Positions 1 to 8,533 are shown, counted from the first letter of the stretch. The stretch: DNA of 64,000 bases from JANRKF01 sp964519595 (GCA_964519595.1 CAZFJN010000003.1:7930-71929), one strand, 5' to 3'. Numbers and translations: made by a program. Notes: generated by a model not told the origin, from the letters alone.

Positions 1-603
1 GCTGGTATTTAGCCCTTCATCGCTTAGACGTTTTTTCAGCTGATGAAAAATCTCCGCGCCGATGCGAATAGCTTCCTGCATATTGTTTGCCGCCAGCGGC
101 ATAATCATAAATTCCTGAATATCAAGCTTGTTATCAGCATGAGCGCCGCCATTGATAATATTCATCAACGGAATTGGCAGAATATGCGCCATCGAGCCGC
201 CAACATAACGGTAAAGAGGCAAACCGGAAGATTGCGCCGCCGCTTTTGCCGTTGCTATGGAAACTCCTAACAGCGCATTCGCTCCGAGGCGCGATTTATT
301 GTCAGTTCCGTCAAGGTTTAACAATGCCTGATCTATTTTCAACTGCTCAAGCGCATTCATTCCAACAATAGCATCAGCAATCTCGCCATTGACATTAGCA
401 ACAGCCTTCAGCACGCCTTTTCCGTCATAACGGTTTTTATCACCATCACGCAACTCCAGCGCCTCTTTTTTTCCTGTTGATGCTCCGCTTGGCACAGAAG
501 CTCTGCCGAAAGAGCCGTCTTCAAGCGCCACATCAACTTCTATTGTCGGATTACCGCGGCTGTCTAATATCTCGCGCGCGTGAAGAGTAGTAATAGCAGT
601 CAT
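1..603 (-). CDS. eno: Enolase, N-terminal 201 codons (cut by window edge)
   Basis: The leftward reading frame starts at an ATG at 603-601 and runs off the window start. It encodes the typical enolase N-terminus: MTAITTLHAREILDSRGNPT, then the PSGASTG loop that closes over the active site, then a GGAHADN segment. Enolase interconverts 2-phosphoglycerate and phosphoenolpyruvate in cytosolic glycolysis. About 200 of the usual 425 or so residues are present, and nothing suggests damage. The rest must lie to the left of the window. The 155-bp AT-rich spacer upstream separates it from a divergent gene of unknown function. Confidence 0.97.
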   Translation of the reverse strand, partial: MTAITTLHAREILDSRGNPTIEVDVALEDGSFGRASVPSGASTGKKEALELRDGDKNRYDGKGVLKAVANVNGEIADAIVGMNALEQLKIDQALLNLDGTDNKSRLGANALLGVSIATAKAAAQSSGLPLYRYVGGSMAHILPIPLMNIINGGAHADNKLDIQEFMIMPLAANNMQEAIRIGAEIFHQLKKRLSDEGLNTS

Positions 604-758
604 ATATCCTCAAAAAAAATTATAAAATTTGAAAAAATCTGTAATCATAAAAATGCAATCATAAAAAAACAGAAGACGGAATTTTAGACTATATCTGATC
701 TTGCGTAAAGCAGCTTTACAAAGTGACAATAGATGCAAAAAATGTTAGCATTTTTCCT

Positions 759-1202
759 ATGATTAAAAGCAAAGAAACTCATCAGGCGGAAAATTCCGTA
801 ATCTTCGAGCAGGCTTTGTCTGAACTGGAAGATATTTGCCTGAAAGTGCGCGATTGCAGCTTTGCCAGAGATAAGTTTGATATTGAAGGAATCGCCTGGC
901 AGCGCCGCTTTAAAAATATCATCACTCCGGTTTCAATCGCGCTTGACGAATATAAAGGTCCGCGCCGCTTTCATTTTCATTATAAACACCGCGCTGATGA
1001 TGAAACAATATTAAGTCCGGTTGAGCCTGATGCTGGCTCTGTGCTAACTAATGCCTGCAAAACCGCGCTTAAACGTTGCCAGAATGAGCTGGTTGGAATA
1101 TCCGAAGCACATATCGCAAAAAAAGCGCGCGCGCTGGAGAGAGCCTTGGCCGGCTTCATTGAAACTTCTCGCACTGAATCACCTGCGGCTATAAGCGCCT
1201 GA
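759..1202 (+). CDS. Hypothetical protein, 147 aa
   Basis: I do not recognise a family. The ATG at 759 is preferred over an in-frame GTG at 723, because the region before it is AT-rich spacer. The product is soluble and helix-rich, with many charged residues and a run of Cys residues (ICLKVRDC, NACKTALKRC), but no CxxC pair and no signal peptide. The last 24 bp overlap the 3' end of the convergent PP2C-like gene. Base use resembles the housekeeping neighbours, so I think it is a real gene. Its function is unknown. Confidence 0.6.
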   Translation: MIKSKETHQAENSVIFEQALSELEDICLKVRDCSFARDKFDIEGIAWQRRFKNIITPVSIALDEYKGPRRFHFHYKHRADDETILSPVEPDAGSVLTNACKTALKRCQNELVGISEAHIAKKARALERALAGFIETSRTESPAAISA

Positions 1203-2675
1203 TGATTGTTCCGGCGTTTTTTGCGATGATAAAGCAGGAAGATCAAACCTTTTCTGCAAACAATCCCTTACCGCATCCTGCGCGGTTTGCGCCATGATAT
1301 TGCCTTGATTATAATGCCCGTTACCATCGCAAACCAGCATATAAGCGCGCTGTCCTTTTCCTTGCTGCATATCATCTAATACAATAGCGGAAAGATCATC
1401 TTTGCTCCATAATGCACGCTCATTTTCGTTACGACAAGCAGCAACCAGAGCAGCAGCCTTATCTGCATGTTCACCGTGAACAATCTCTGCAATTGCCTGC
1501 CGAGTCATTTTTTCCATAATACCATCAGACGAAACAACCAGAGAAAGTTTCAATTTTTCCGCATTCATACCAAATTGCTGGACAAGTTCAGCTTTGAATT
1601 TAGATAAATAAATTTTGCCTTCATGATATTCTGTAATATTGCTTGTATTTATTACAGGAATTGCATCATGGTTCTCTTTCTCAATTATTGCACATGAATT
1701 AAAATTATTTTTTTGATAATGGTAAAATGGTTTCAATATTTGTGGAACTTTGCCGTATAATTCACTCTTAAGATTTTCATCATCGTCAATAAAAAAAGTG
1801 ACAGTTGGCTTACCATCATATCCCAGATTATATGACCCTCCTAAAGATTTTTCCATCTCATTAGTTCTGCCATAATATTTTTTATCTTCATAACAAAGAA
1901 AAGGCTCTAACGCTTTATTCTTACAAGGATGATCATCTGCGAGAGATACTTTGAAACTATCCAGAAATGAATTTATTGGATCAATTGCGCTACCGTAATT
2001 ATCAACAATAAAATTCTTAAGTTTATCAATGTTTGTCAATAAATCATTATCAATAGCAGGAAAACTTATTCTAATAATTTCTATAATTGCACTGCGCTCT
2101 TTTTCGTTAAGACTTTCCTCAAAATAACGTCGCAATCTCAAGATAGCTAACATAATACAGTCAATAGGTTGATATATCATATGTGCTGTCGAAGAAATCT
2201 GTACAGCATGTCTCTGATTTTCATCATCAGCAACTATGAATGCACAGCTATCTCCAATGCTTCTTAAATCCACCGTGTATTCTTGCGGATCATATTCTAC
2301 CATCATGAAAGTAGTTCCGGCTGTTACATATTCTTGCTTAGTTTTATAACCAGTAACAACATCATTGCATCTTGCTATTGCACTTTGAGTTGCTTCATCA
2401 AGCACTGATTGTTGATTATGTTCTGTTCCGGCAGATTCTATTTTTTCATCAGAAATAGCAAAAACTGCCGCTCTGTCCTGCTGTGGTTTTTCCATTTTTC
2501 TCTTGTTAGATGGTATATTCTTTCTTAAAGCCAGAGAAACATTATGTTCAGCAAATAATAATTCCTTAGAAAAAGGGCGGTTTATATCTTCTTTGTCGCC
2601 GCCTATTAGCATCCAATCGCTATCTTGCGCTGTAAGATTTGTATTATGTTTGTTATGTTTCTCAGCAAAGCTCAT
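1179..2675 (-). CDS. PP2C-like serine/threonine phosphatase with unusual motif order
   Basis: This 498-aa protein has hallmarks of metal-dependent PP2C phosphatases, spread out by insertions: QQDRAAVF at 65-72, AGTT at 119-122, GDSCAFI at 141-147, SSDGIMEKM at 382-390 and DDLSAIVL at 426-433. The DGxGH metal-binding motif (CDGNGH, 449-454), with the helix that normally follows it (AQTAQDAVRDCL), comes after all of these instead of before. This looks like a circular permutation or a displaced copy. A segment of about 230 residues without recognisable motifs separates GDS from SDG. The middle of the gene is visibly more AT-rich than its neighbours, which hints at transfer. There is no signal peptide. 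The fold assignment comes from motifs only, and I cannot infer a substrate. Confidence 0.6.
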   Translation of the reverse strand: MSFAEKHNKHNTNLTAQDSDWMLIGGDKEDINRPFSKELLFAEHNVSLALRKNIPSNKRKMEKPQQDRAAVFAISDEKIESAGTEHNQQSVLDEATQSAIARCNDVVTGYKTKQEYVTAGTTFMMVEYDPQEYTVDLRSIGDSCAFIVADDENQRHAVQISSTAHMIYQPIDCIMLAILRLRRYFEESLNEKERSAIIEIIRISFPAIDNDLLTNIDKLKNFIVDNYGSAIDPINSFLDSFKVSLADDHPCKNKALEPFLCYEDKKYYGRTNEMEKSLGGSYNLGYDGKPTVTFFIDDDENLKSELYGKVPQILKPFYHYQKNNFNSCAIIEKENHDAIPVINTSNITEYHEGKIYLSKFKAELVQQFGMNAEKLKLSLVVSSDGIMEKMTRQAIAEIVHGEHADKAAALVAACRNENERALWSKDDLSAIVLDDMQQGKGQRAYMLVCDGNGHYNQGNIMAQTAQDAVRDCLQKRFDLPALSSQKTPEQSSGAYSRR

Positions 2676-2712
2676 CTTCCGTGACCGACATTATTACTGT
2701 TATAATGTCATT

Positions 2713-3132
2713 ATGAGCAGTTTTATTGACATTATTCCAGCTATTTCACAATTGCTTGATCGCATAATCCCTGATCCGGCGGCGCGTGAGCGTGCCAAGG
2801 CCGAGCTGGTCAATGCCGAACGGGCGCATGAGCTGGAGGAATTCAGAGCCGCCCTTGCCGCTGATCAATCTCAGCATACAATAAATTCCGTGGAAGCAGC
2901 AAGCACAGACCGTTTTGTCGCCGGCTGGCGGCCTTTTATCGGCTGGGTTTGTGGAATCGCCTTTGCATATCATTTTGTTTTACAACCTTTTTTAGCCTTT
3001 GTCATGCTTAATTCCGGCCATGCGGCGCGGCTTCCGGCTTTTGATATGCAGACCTTATCTTCAGTGTTAATGGGAATGCTCGGATTAGGCGGATTACGCA
3101 CTATTGAGAAGATAAAAAACGTTTCCAGATAA
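2713..3132 (+). CDS. GTA-type 3-TM holin family protein
   Basis: This 139-aa protein matches the 'holin of 3TMs, for gene-transfer release' family (GTA_holin_3TM). It has a charged amphipathic N-terminal half (PDPAARERAKAELVNAERAH), then the diagnostic VAGWRPFIGWVCG, then two hydrophobic segments at about 62-90 and 112-130. Holins of this family let gene transfer agents or phage out of the cell through the inner membrane. I chose the ATG at 2713 because earlier in-frame starts would place it inside the divergent phosphatase gene. No capsid, terminase or tail gene is near, so it is an orphan here. A 16-bp palindrome at 3127-3142 overlaps its stop codon. Confidence 0.82.
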   Translation: MSSFIDIIPAISQLLDRIIPDPAARERAKAELVNAERAHELEEFRAALAADQSQHTINSVEAASTDRFVAGWRPFIGWVCGIAFAYHFVLQPFLAFVMLNSGHAARLPAFDMQTLSSVLMGMLGLGGLRTIEKIKNVSR

Positions 3133-3142
3133 TATATTATCT
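3127..3142. repeat. Perfect 16-bp AT palindrome over the holin stop codon
   Basis: AGATAATATATTATCT reads the same on both strands and includes the stop codon of the holin gene. It is too AT-rich and has too little loop to be a convincing terminator. It may be a weak transcription end or a chance palindrome. Confidence 0.4.
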
Positions 3143-3254
3143 TATTGAATAGTAGCAATAAAATATCTTCTCAAAGCAAATTTCAATATTTTATAAATAA
3201 TAAATTGCTGTTATATTTACCAAACAATCATATTTTCTTGCTATATTTGGCGCT

Positions 3255-4277
3255 ATGGCAATTAACCCTCTGAGAAACTACAAAATATTGATTGTTGATG
3301 GCGACGTTGATCTGGCACGCGTTCTGCGTTCGATGCTGGCAGAAATGGGCTTTTTGAATTGCGATACTACCAGCAGTGGCGCAGAAGCATATCAGATGCT
3401 TAAAGAAGAAGCTTATGATTTCCTGATTACCGAATGGAAATTGTCGCAGCTTGATGGTCTGGAACTGATCCGCAAAATCCGCCGCGCGCCTGATTCACCA
3501 AATCCGGTGCTGCCAATTATCATGTTAACCGGACGTTCCGAGCAGGTAGATGTGGTAACGGCGCGTGATTTAGGAATCAACGAATTTGTGGTCAAACCAT
3601 TTACCGCAAAAACAATTTACAACCGCATTGAGCGCATTATCGAACATCCGCGCGAATTTGTGCTTGCACCAAATTATGTAGGACCAACGCGCAGATCACG
3701 CGGCAAACCATCAAAACAAAATTCCGATAAACGAACCACTTATATTCAGCCGCAATTAAAGCCACGCGATGTCGCCAGCGCGGTAAAAAACAATAAAAGC
3801 GTGCGCGTTTGGCTTCCGGATTTTTCGCTTAAATACAAGCTGGGAACTAACGTCAAGCTTGAGAATCTGATCACTGAAGCAGTGTTAAATCAAGCGCAGG
3901 CGGCGGTTGATTCAATCAGCGATGCTTCACTCGGCTGGGTAAAAGATAATCTCAACGATTTGCGGATTCTGATGAAACTTATGTTATCAGGAGATTATCC
4001 AAGCACTATAGTTCATGACATAGGCGAGCTGGCGCTGACCATAAATTCCCGCGCCGGAACTTTCGGCTATAGCCGCGCCTCGGAAATTGCTTATCTGCTC
4101 TATTTATTCTGCCGTAATAATCTAAATCCAACAATTGAAGGTCATCGTACAACCGCGCAGAAACATATAGATGTATTGCACGTGATCCTTGGCAACCAGA
4201 TGCGCGGCGATGCCGGAGCAATGGGACAACAGCTGGTTTTAGAACTTAAAAAACTGGCGGATAAATACTCCGCTTAA
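3255..4277 (+). CDS. Response-regulator-like protein with Glu in place of the phospho-Asp
   Basis: Residues 9-130 form a CheY-like receiver (ILIVDGDVDL, MLTG with T92, FVVKPF with K114). The expected phospho-accepting Asp in the 'ITDW' strand is Glu (ITEW, E60), and the second acidic residue of the usual D-D pair is Gly (D15-G16). A Glu there can mimic constant phosphorylation, so this may be a locked-on or phosphorylation-independent regulator. The receiver type (ARDLGINEFVVKP, RIIEHPREFV) is common in alphaproteobacteria. The C-terminal 120 residues are helical and hold SRAGTFGYSRA, reminiscent of an HPt helix pair but with Leu where the His would be. There is no DNA-binding domain. It stands alone, far from the che cluster. 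Confidence 0.8.
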   Translation: MAINPLRNYKILIVDGDVDLARVLRSMLAEMGFLNCDTTSSGAEAYQMLKEEAYDFLITEWKLSQLDGLELIRKIRRAPDSPNPVLPIIMLTGRSEQVDVVTARDLGINEFVVKPFTAKTIYNRIERIIEHPREFVLAPNYVGPTRRSRGKPSKQNSDKRTTYIQPQLKPRDVASAVKNNKSVRVWLPDFSLKYKLGTNVKLENLITEAVLNQAQAAVDSISDASLGWVKDNLNDLRILMKLMLSGDYPSTIVHDIGELALTINSRAGTFGYSRASEIAYLLYLFCRNNLNPTIEGHRTTAQKHIDVLHVILGNQMRGDAGAMGQQLVLELKKLADKYSA

Positions 4278-4400
4278 GAAGGCGGCAAAAAATCAAGCTG
4301 CCTCGAAATATCTCAAAATATCCGCAAAATATTTAACTTTATTTTAAAGCATCTTCTGCTAACAGTTTGTGTGAACAAATATTTGTCAGGAGAATTGCTT

Positions 4401-4940
4401 ATGCAGATAAATTTTTCATCGCGTTTTATTAGCGCATTGTCAGCCTTATTGCCAGCTGGTGCAATTTTCGGCGCGGTTTTTGGCGTCTTGTCAATCAAAT
4501 CTTCTGAAGCAATGGCCGCAGAATATTTAACCGCCGCAGCCGGCTGGTATGATGCTATTGATCAGGAATCTGAATCAGGCCTGGTTGGCGTTGAATATCG
4601 CTTTAATCCGGTTGAATATGGTGTTCGTCCAATGTTAGGAGTTTTCACTTCTTTTGAAGGAGCAACTTACGCTTATGGCGGCTTGCATTGGGACATTGAG
4701 CTGATCAAAGAAAAAATTTATTTAAGCCCTAATTTTGCCGTTGGCGCTTATGGCGAAGGCGACGGCAAGGATTTAGGCGGCGCTCTTGAATTCCGCTCTG
4801 GCCTTGAGCTTGCTTATCAACTACCAAACAGACAACGTCTAGGCGTTGCTTTGAATCACCTCTCCAACGCCAGCATTTACGATAAAAATCCTGGCCTTGA
4901 AACTGTGATAGTGACTTATTCGTTTCCAATAGGAAAATAG
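4401..4940 (+). CDS. pagL: PagL-like lipid A 3-O-deacylase
   Basis: This is a 179-aa outer-membrane beta-barrel protein of the acyloxyacyl hydrolase (PagL) family, which removes the 3-O acyl chain of lipid A. A signal peptide fills residues 1-39, ending near AMAAEY. The catalytic triad is visible near the C-terminus: His153 and Ser155 in NHLSNA, and Glu167 twelve residues on in NPGLE, the spacing known for PagL. The ATG at 4401 has an AGGAG ribosome site at 4388-4392. An in-frame GTG at 4371 lacks one. It converges on rluD with only 14 bp between. Confidence 0.88.
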   Translation: MQINFSSRFISALSALLPAGAIFGAVFGVLSIKSSEAMAAEYLTAAAGWYDAIDQESESGLVGVEYRFNPVEYGVRPMLGVFTSFEGATYAYGGLHWDIELIKEKIYLSPNFAVGAYGEGDGKDLGGALEFRSGLELAYQLPNRQRLGVALNHLSNASIYDKNPGLETVIVTYSFPIGK

Positions 4941-4954
4941 CGATCAACTCTCGC

Positions 4955-5947
4955 TCAATTTTTTGAGAATATTGACAGTAGCTTTTTCATGTCATCAGGA
5001 ATTTCCGCGCTGAATTCCATTTTTCTGGCTGTTTGCGGATGAATAAAGCCGATTTTTGTAGCGTGCAAAGCTTGCCGCGTAAATTGCCTGATTGTCGCTT
5101 TTGCCTCATCTGTGAGCAAATCTGCCGACATGTTCTTAAGGCGCGCGGCGGTTGATTGACCATATAAAGGATCACCAACTATTGGATTGCCGATATGCAG
5201 CATATGCACACGGATTTGATGTGTACGTCCGCTTTCCAATTTACATTCAACCAGACTTGCGGCGAATGGATTGTTATAATTATTTATTACGCGGTAATTA
5301 GTAACCGCCGCCTTGCCGCCGCTTCTTAACACCGCCATTTTCTGACGGTTGGCAAGAGAGCGTCCGATATTGGCTTTTACCGCTCCTTGCGCGCAAGCAA
5401 GCGTTCCCCAGCATAAAGCATGATAAATGCGCGACAAGCTGCGCTCAGCAAGCTGCGCCGACAGAGCGTGATGCGCGGCGTCATGCTTGGCGACTACCAT
5501 CAGGCCGCTAGTATCTTTATCAAGACGATGCACAATTCCCGGACGCAGCGCGCCGCCAATTCCGGAAAGACTCGCGCCGCAATGTGCAAGCAACGCATTT
5601 ACCAATGTTCCATCCGGATGACCAGGCGCCGGATGAACAGTAAGTCCGGCAGCTTTATTAATAACCAGCAGATCATTATCTTCATATATCACATCCAGCG
5701 CAATTTCCTGCGCCGGCATATAGCTTGGCAATAACGGCGGAATTGTAAGCTGATAAGTTTCTCCGGCTTTTACTTTCACAGCGGCGCTGGAAATTACCAC
5801 CTCGCCTCTGCTGACCATTCCCTGCGCCAAAAGCGCCTGCAGACGACTGCGCGAATAATCCGGCAATGAAGCTGCCAGAAATCTGTCCAGCCTGAAGCTG
5901 GCATAGAGATCATCTACAAACAACAATTTTTTATCAATTGATGACAT
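4955..5947 (-). CDS. rluD: RluD-family 23S rRNA pseudouridine synthase
   Basis: This 330-aa protein has an N-terminal S4-like RNA-binding domain (RLDRFLAASLPDYSRSRLQALL) and a RluA/RluD catalytic domain. The catalytic Asp lies in HRLDKDTSGLMVVAKHD, and GRTHQIRVHM and VGDPLYG are family signatures. RluD isomerises uridines of helix 69 of 23S rRNA. It lies 10-23 bp downstream of ftsZ on the same strand, depending on how the spacer is measured, and may be co-transcribed with it. It could be another RluA-family member, since the exact target cannot be read from sequence. Confidence 0.9.
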   Translation of the reverse strand: MSSIDKKLLFVDDLYASFRLDRFLAASLPDYSRSRLQALLAQGMVSRGEVVISSAAVKVKAGETYQLTIPPLLPSYMPAQEIALDVIYEDNDLLVINKAAGLTVHPAPGHPDGTLVNALLAHCGASLSGIGGALRPGIVHRLDKDTSGLMVVAKHDAAHHALSAQLAERSLSRIYHALCWGTLACAQGAVKANIGRSLANRQKMAVLRSGGKAAVTNYRVINNYNNPFAASLVECKLESGRTHQIRVHMLHIGNPIVGDPLYGQSTAARLKNMSADLLTDEAKATIRQFTRQALHATKIGFIHPQTARKMEFSAEIPDDMKKLLSIFSKN

Positions 5948-5957
5948 GAAATGGCGA

Positions 5958-7571
5958 TCAATTCGCCTGTCTTCTCAGGAACGCCGGAATATCAAGATAT
6001 TGATCATCACCGCCATTGGCAGAAGCTGTTTTTTCCGCAGTTACCAACGGCTTCTGCACTACCTGAATACGCTCGGCCACTTCGCTGCGATTAGATCTTG
6101 AGGAAAGCACACGGCCAACTTCCGCAACTCGCGCAAAAAAACCTTTGCCATGTTCGACCTGCTCGTATTTTTCATCCTCTTCTTCATATTCAACTGCCTG
6201 TGTCGCTTTTACCATATTAATGCTCAGCTTCGGCTCAGAAGCGAAAGAAACAGCAGCAGCCGCTTCACGAGTTGAAAATAAAGGTCCGGCATTTTCTTCG
6301 CTCTCAGCAGAGTCTTCTTGCTGATCATCAGCAAAAGATTCCGCCTCGCCGGCATTTTTACCACCAGCAAAAGCCGCATTATTTTCCGCAGTTGCCACGC
6401 CAAACATCTTGCCTAAATCAACCTTTGCTGATGAAGGAGAATTTGCTGTTGATGACGAAGCTGAAGATGAAGGGGAAGCAGCTGAAGATGATGATGAAGA
6501 AGCAGCCGCCGGCCGGAATTCCGGACGAGAAAGCGGCGCGAAAGTAAATGGCCGTTTAGTTTCAACCGCCACAGTTTTCGGCGCAGATGCCGGCGCTGAT
6601 TGTTTTTGCGCTTCAATTCCGGTTGCTACCACTGAAACGCGCATTTTTCCAGACATCGCATCATTAAAAGTAGAACCAAAAATAATATTCGCTTCCGGAT
6701 CAACCTCTTCACGAATTCTATTCATTGCCTCATCAACTTCAAACAAGGTCATGTCCATGCCGCCAGTTATGTTCACCAGCAACGCACGCGCGCCTTTTAG
6801 CGAAATATCATCAAGCAGCGGATTGGAAATCGCCGCTTCCGCCGCCTCAGTAGCACGACGATCACCGCTCGCCTCGCCAGTTCCCATCATCGCCTTGCCC
6901 ATTTCGCGCATTACCGTGCGAATATCAGCAAAATCAAGATTGATTATTCCCGGCTTGACCATCAAATCAGTAATGCCGCGCACGCCGGAATGCAATACCT
7001 CATCAGCCATGCAGAAAGCATTCGAGAAAGTGGTTTTTTCATTAGCCAGCCGGAATAAATTCTGATTCGGAATGACAATCAGCGTATCAACATAATCCTG
7101 CAACTCACGCAAGCCGGCTTCCGCAAGACGCATCCGATGCGCGCCTTCAAATTGAAACGGCTTGGTAACTACCGCCACTGTCAACATTCCCATATCCTTG
7201 GCAATTCTGGCAACTACAGAAGCCGCGCCTGTTCCAGTGCCGCCGCCCATTCCGGCGGTTATGAATACCATGTTGCTGCCTTCAATATGCGCGGAGATTT
7301 CTTCGCGTGCTTCCTCAGCCGCCGCGCGGCCAACATCAGGATTTGCGCCAGCGCCAAGTCCACGCGTAATTCCGGCGCCAAGCTGAATTGTGTGTTCAGT
7401 CTGCGCGTAGTCAAGCGCCTGCGCGTCGGTATTCGCAACTACGAAATTAACTCCCTCAAGCTGTGAGGAAATCATGTTGTTAACAGCATTGCCGCCAGCT
7501 CCGCCAACGCCGATTACAGTTATAGTAGGACGCAACAGCTCTTGCTTGGCTGGAACATGGAGATTGATCAT
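5958..7571 (-). CDS. ftsZ: Cell division GTPase FtsZ with long low-complexity linker
   Basis: FtsZ polymerises into the cytokinetic ring. The GTP-binding loop GGGTGTG lies at residues 109-115 and the T7 catalytic loop NLDFAD at 211-216. At 537 aa it is longer than most homologues, because of a linker of about 200 residues rich in Ser, Ala and acidic residues after residue 325. The linker includes a Ser/Ala/Pro run coded at about 6427-6507. The conserved tail DIPAFLRRQ, which binds FtsA and other partners, ends the protein. The ATG at 7571 follows a GTGAGGTG ribosome site. An in-frame GTG four codons earlier is less likely. The usual upstream ftsQ-ftsA genes are absent, so ftsZ has its own promoter region here, with a DnaA box at 7733-7741. 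Confidence 0.97.
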   Translation of the reverse strand: MINLHVPAKQELLRPTITVIGVGGAGGNAVNNMISSQLEGVNFVVANTDAQALDYAQTEHTIQLGAGITRGLGAGANPDVGRAAAEEAREEISAHIEGSNMVFITAGMGGGTGTGAASVVARIAKDMGMLTVAVVTKPFQFEGAHRMRLAEAGLRELQDYVDTLIVIPNQNLFRLANEKTTFSNAFCMADEVLHSGVRGITDLMVKPGIINLDFADIRTVMREMGKAMMGTGEASGDRRATEAAEAAISNPLLDDISLKGARALLVNITGGMDMTLFEVDEAMNRIREEVDPEANIIFGSTFNDAMSGKMRVSVVATGIEAQKQSAPASAPKTVAVETKRPFTFAPLSRPEFRPAAASSSSSSAASPSSSASSSTANSPSSAKVDLGKMFGVATAENNAAFAGGKNAGEAESFADDQQEDSAESEENAGPLFSTREAAAAVSFASEPKLSINMVKATQAVEYEEEDEKYEQVEHGKGFFARVAEVGRVLSSRSNRSEVAERIQVVQKPLVTAEKTASANGGDDQYLDIPAFLRRQAN

Positions 7572-7732
7572 GACGCACCTCACGCTGGATTAGTGAAACA
7601 TTTAAAAAAACAAACAGCAGATAAAAAACAGATACAAAGAAACCGCTAAAAAAGCTAAAAAACTATAATAACGACATATTGCCTTATTTTTTAAAAAATA
7701 CCACTAGATTTTGTAGTTTTCGCAAATTTTTT

Positions 7733-7741
7733 TGTGGATAA
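7733..7741 (-). promoter_or_regulatory. DnaA box upstream of ftsZ
   Basis: TGTGGATAA is the exact complement of the consensus DnaA box TTATCCACA. It lies 162 bp upstream of the ftsZ start. DnaA is known to act as a transcription factor for ftsZ in Caulobacter. A single 9-mer can occur by chance in AT-rich DNA, so the role is an inference. Confidence 0.4.
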
Positions 7742-7830
7742 ATAGGCAGAATAAAAAACTGCCAACTAATAATAACAAAAATATTCCCTCAAAAAATATA
7801 ATGATTTGCACGGTAAGCCGCACTATACTT

Positions 7831-7846
7831 GGCAAGTTATCTTGCC
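7831..7846. promoter_or_regulatory. Short inverted repeat upstream of the orphan gene
   Basis: GGCAAG and CTTGCC form a perfect 6-bp stem around a TTAT loop, about 100 bp before the ATG at 7943. It could be an operator or a leader hairpin. No T-run follows, so it is not a classical terminator. Confidence 0.3.
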
Positions 7847-7942
7847 ATGTAGTCAGCATAACAAGGTTGATCTTGCTATTTTGTTGATCATAATTGCTCA
7901 CAAACTGGCATTAATTTGTTATTGCATACAAGGATCATATTT

Positions 7943-8533
7943 ATGAGCATATTTGGCAGTAGTTGCGATAAACTTGCCTTCACAGTTAAGTTGAGAGTAA
8001 GAGTAAAGAAAGAGAGCTCACACGAGGTTGATGGAAAACGTTATCATCATAGTAATAGCACTACACAAGAAATATGTGAGGCAGGAAGAAAAAGGACTAT
8101 TGAATGTAATTTTGGAAATATTGGCAGCAAAATATTCCGATGCTTAAAATCAACAAAACCCGAATGGCTTACACAGGAATCATGGTTTTCATGGAAAAGT
8201 TTTAGTAGTTTAGAAAAAGAGATTAAAGCAATATCCACACCACTAAAAGGTAAGGATCTTATCGACCACTGCCCTAACAACGGAGACGTACAATACGATT
8301 ATGGATTAGAAATCGTTTCCACAATATTTATTCCTATTAAACAAGACGCTAATCCTGCTGATGTTATAACAAGTATAACTGAAATTGCTAATACATGTAT
8401 TAGAGACGATCTTGAGACCTTCTCAATTAATAATCCTTCCATGCACATATCAGTAACCAATTTGGAATGCACACAATGTGATCAAGTAATTGATAGAGAC
8501 AGCAAGAATTCTGGCGGAAGAGGTAGATATTAA
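7943..8533 (+). CDS. Hypothetical protein, 196 aa, orphan
   Basis: I recognise no family. The ATG at 7943 follows an AAGGATC ribosome-site-like sequence. An earlier in-frame TTG has none. The product looks soluble and is rich in Lys, Ser and Asn, with Cys residues including a CTQC pair near residue 180 and a Gly/Arg tail (GGRGRY). The middle (DYGLEIVSTIFIPIKQDANPADVITSITEIAN) has alternating strand and helix character. Codon choice lacks the GCG/GGC-rich style of the neighbouring housekeeping genes, which suggests a recent arrival. It converges on grxC with 7 bp between. Confidence 0.55.
   Translation: MSIFGSSCDKLAFTVKLRVRVKKESSHEVDGKRYHHSNSTTQEICEAGRKRTIECNFGNIGSKIFRCLKSTKPEWLTQESWFSWKSFSSLEKEIKAISTPLKGKDLIDHCPNNGDVQYDYGLEIVSTIFIPIKQDANPADVITSITEIANTCIRDDLETFSINNPSMHISVTNLECTQCDQVIDRDSKNSGGRGRY

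Larger units (their letters stand above)
7572..7942. other. Spacer between divergent ftsZ and an orphan gene
   Basis: These 371 bp are AT-rich and hold no convincing gene. They contain a perfect DnaA box (TGTGGATAA, 7733-7741) and a short inverted repeat GGCAAG-TTAT-CTTGCC at 7831-7846. A leftward frame at 7704-7901 starts with GTG and looks like a chance hydrophobic frame. Confidence 0.6.

Noticed and set aside
6409..7065. 218-codon frame opposite ftsZ
   Set aside because: It is the antisense shadow of the FtsZ Ser/Ala-rich linker and GTPase domain and has no protein-like features of its own.
7704..7901. 65-codon leftward frame with a hydrophobic segment
   Set aside because: It starts with GTG in AT-rich spacer without a good ribosome site and overlaps the DnaA box. 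The hydrophobic run is what AT-rich DNA yields by chance.
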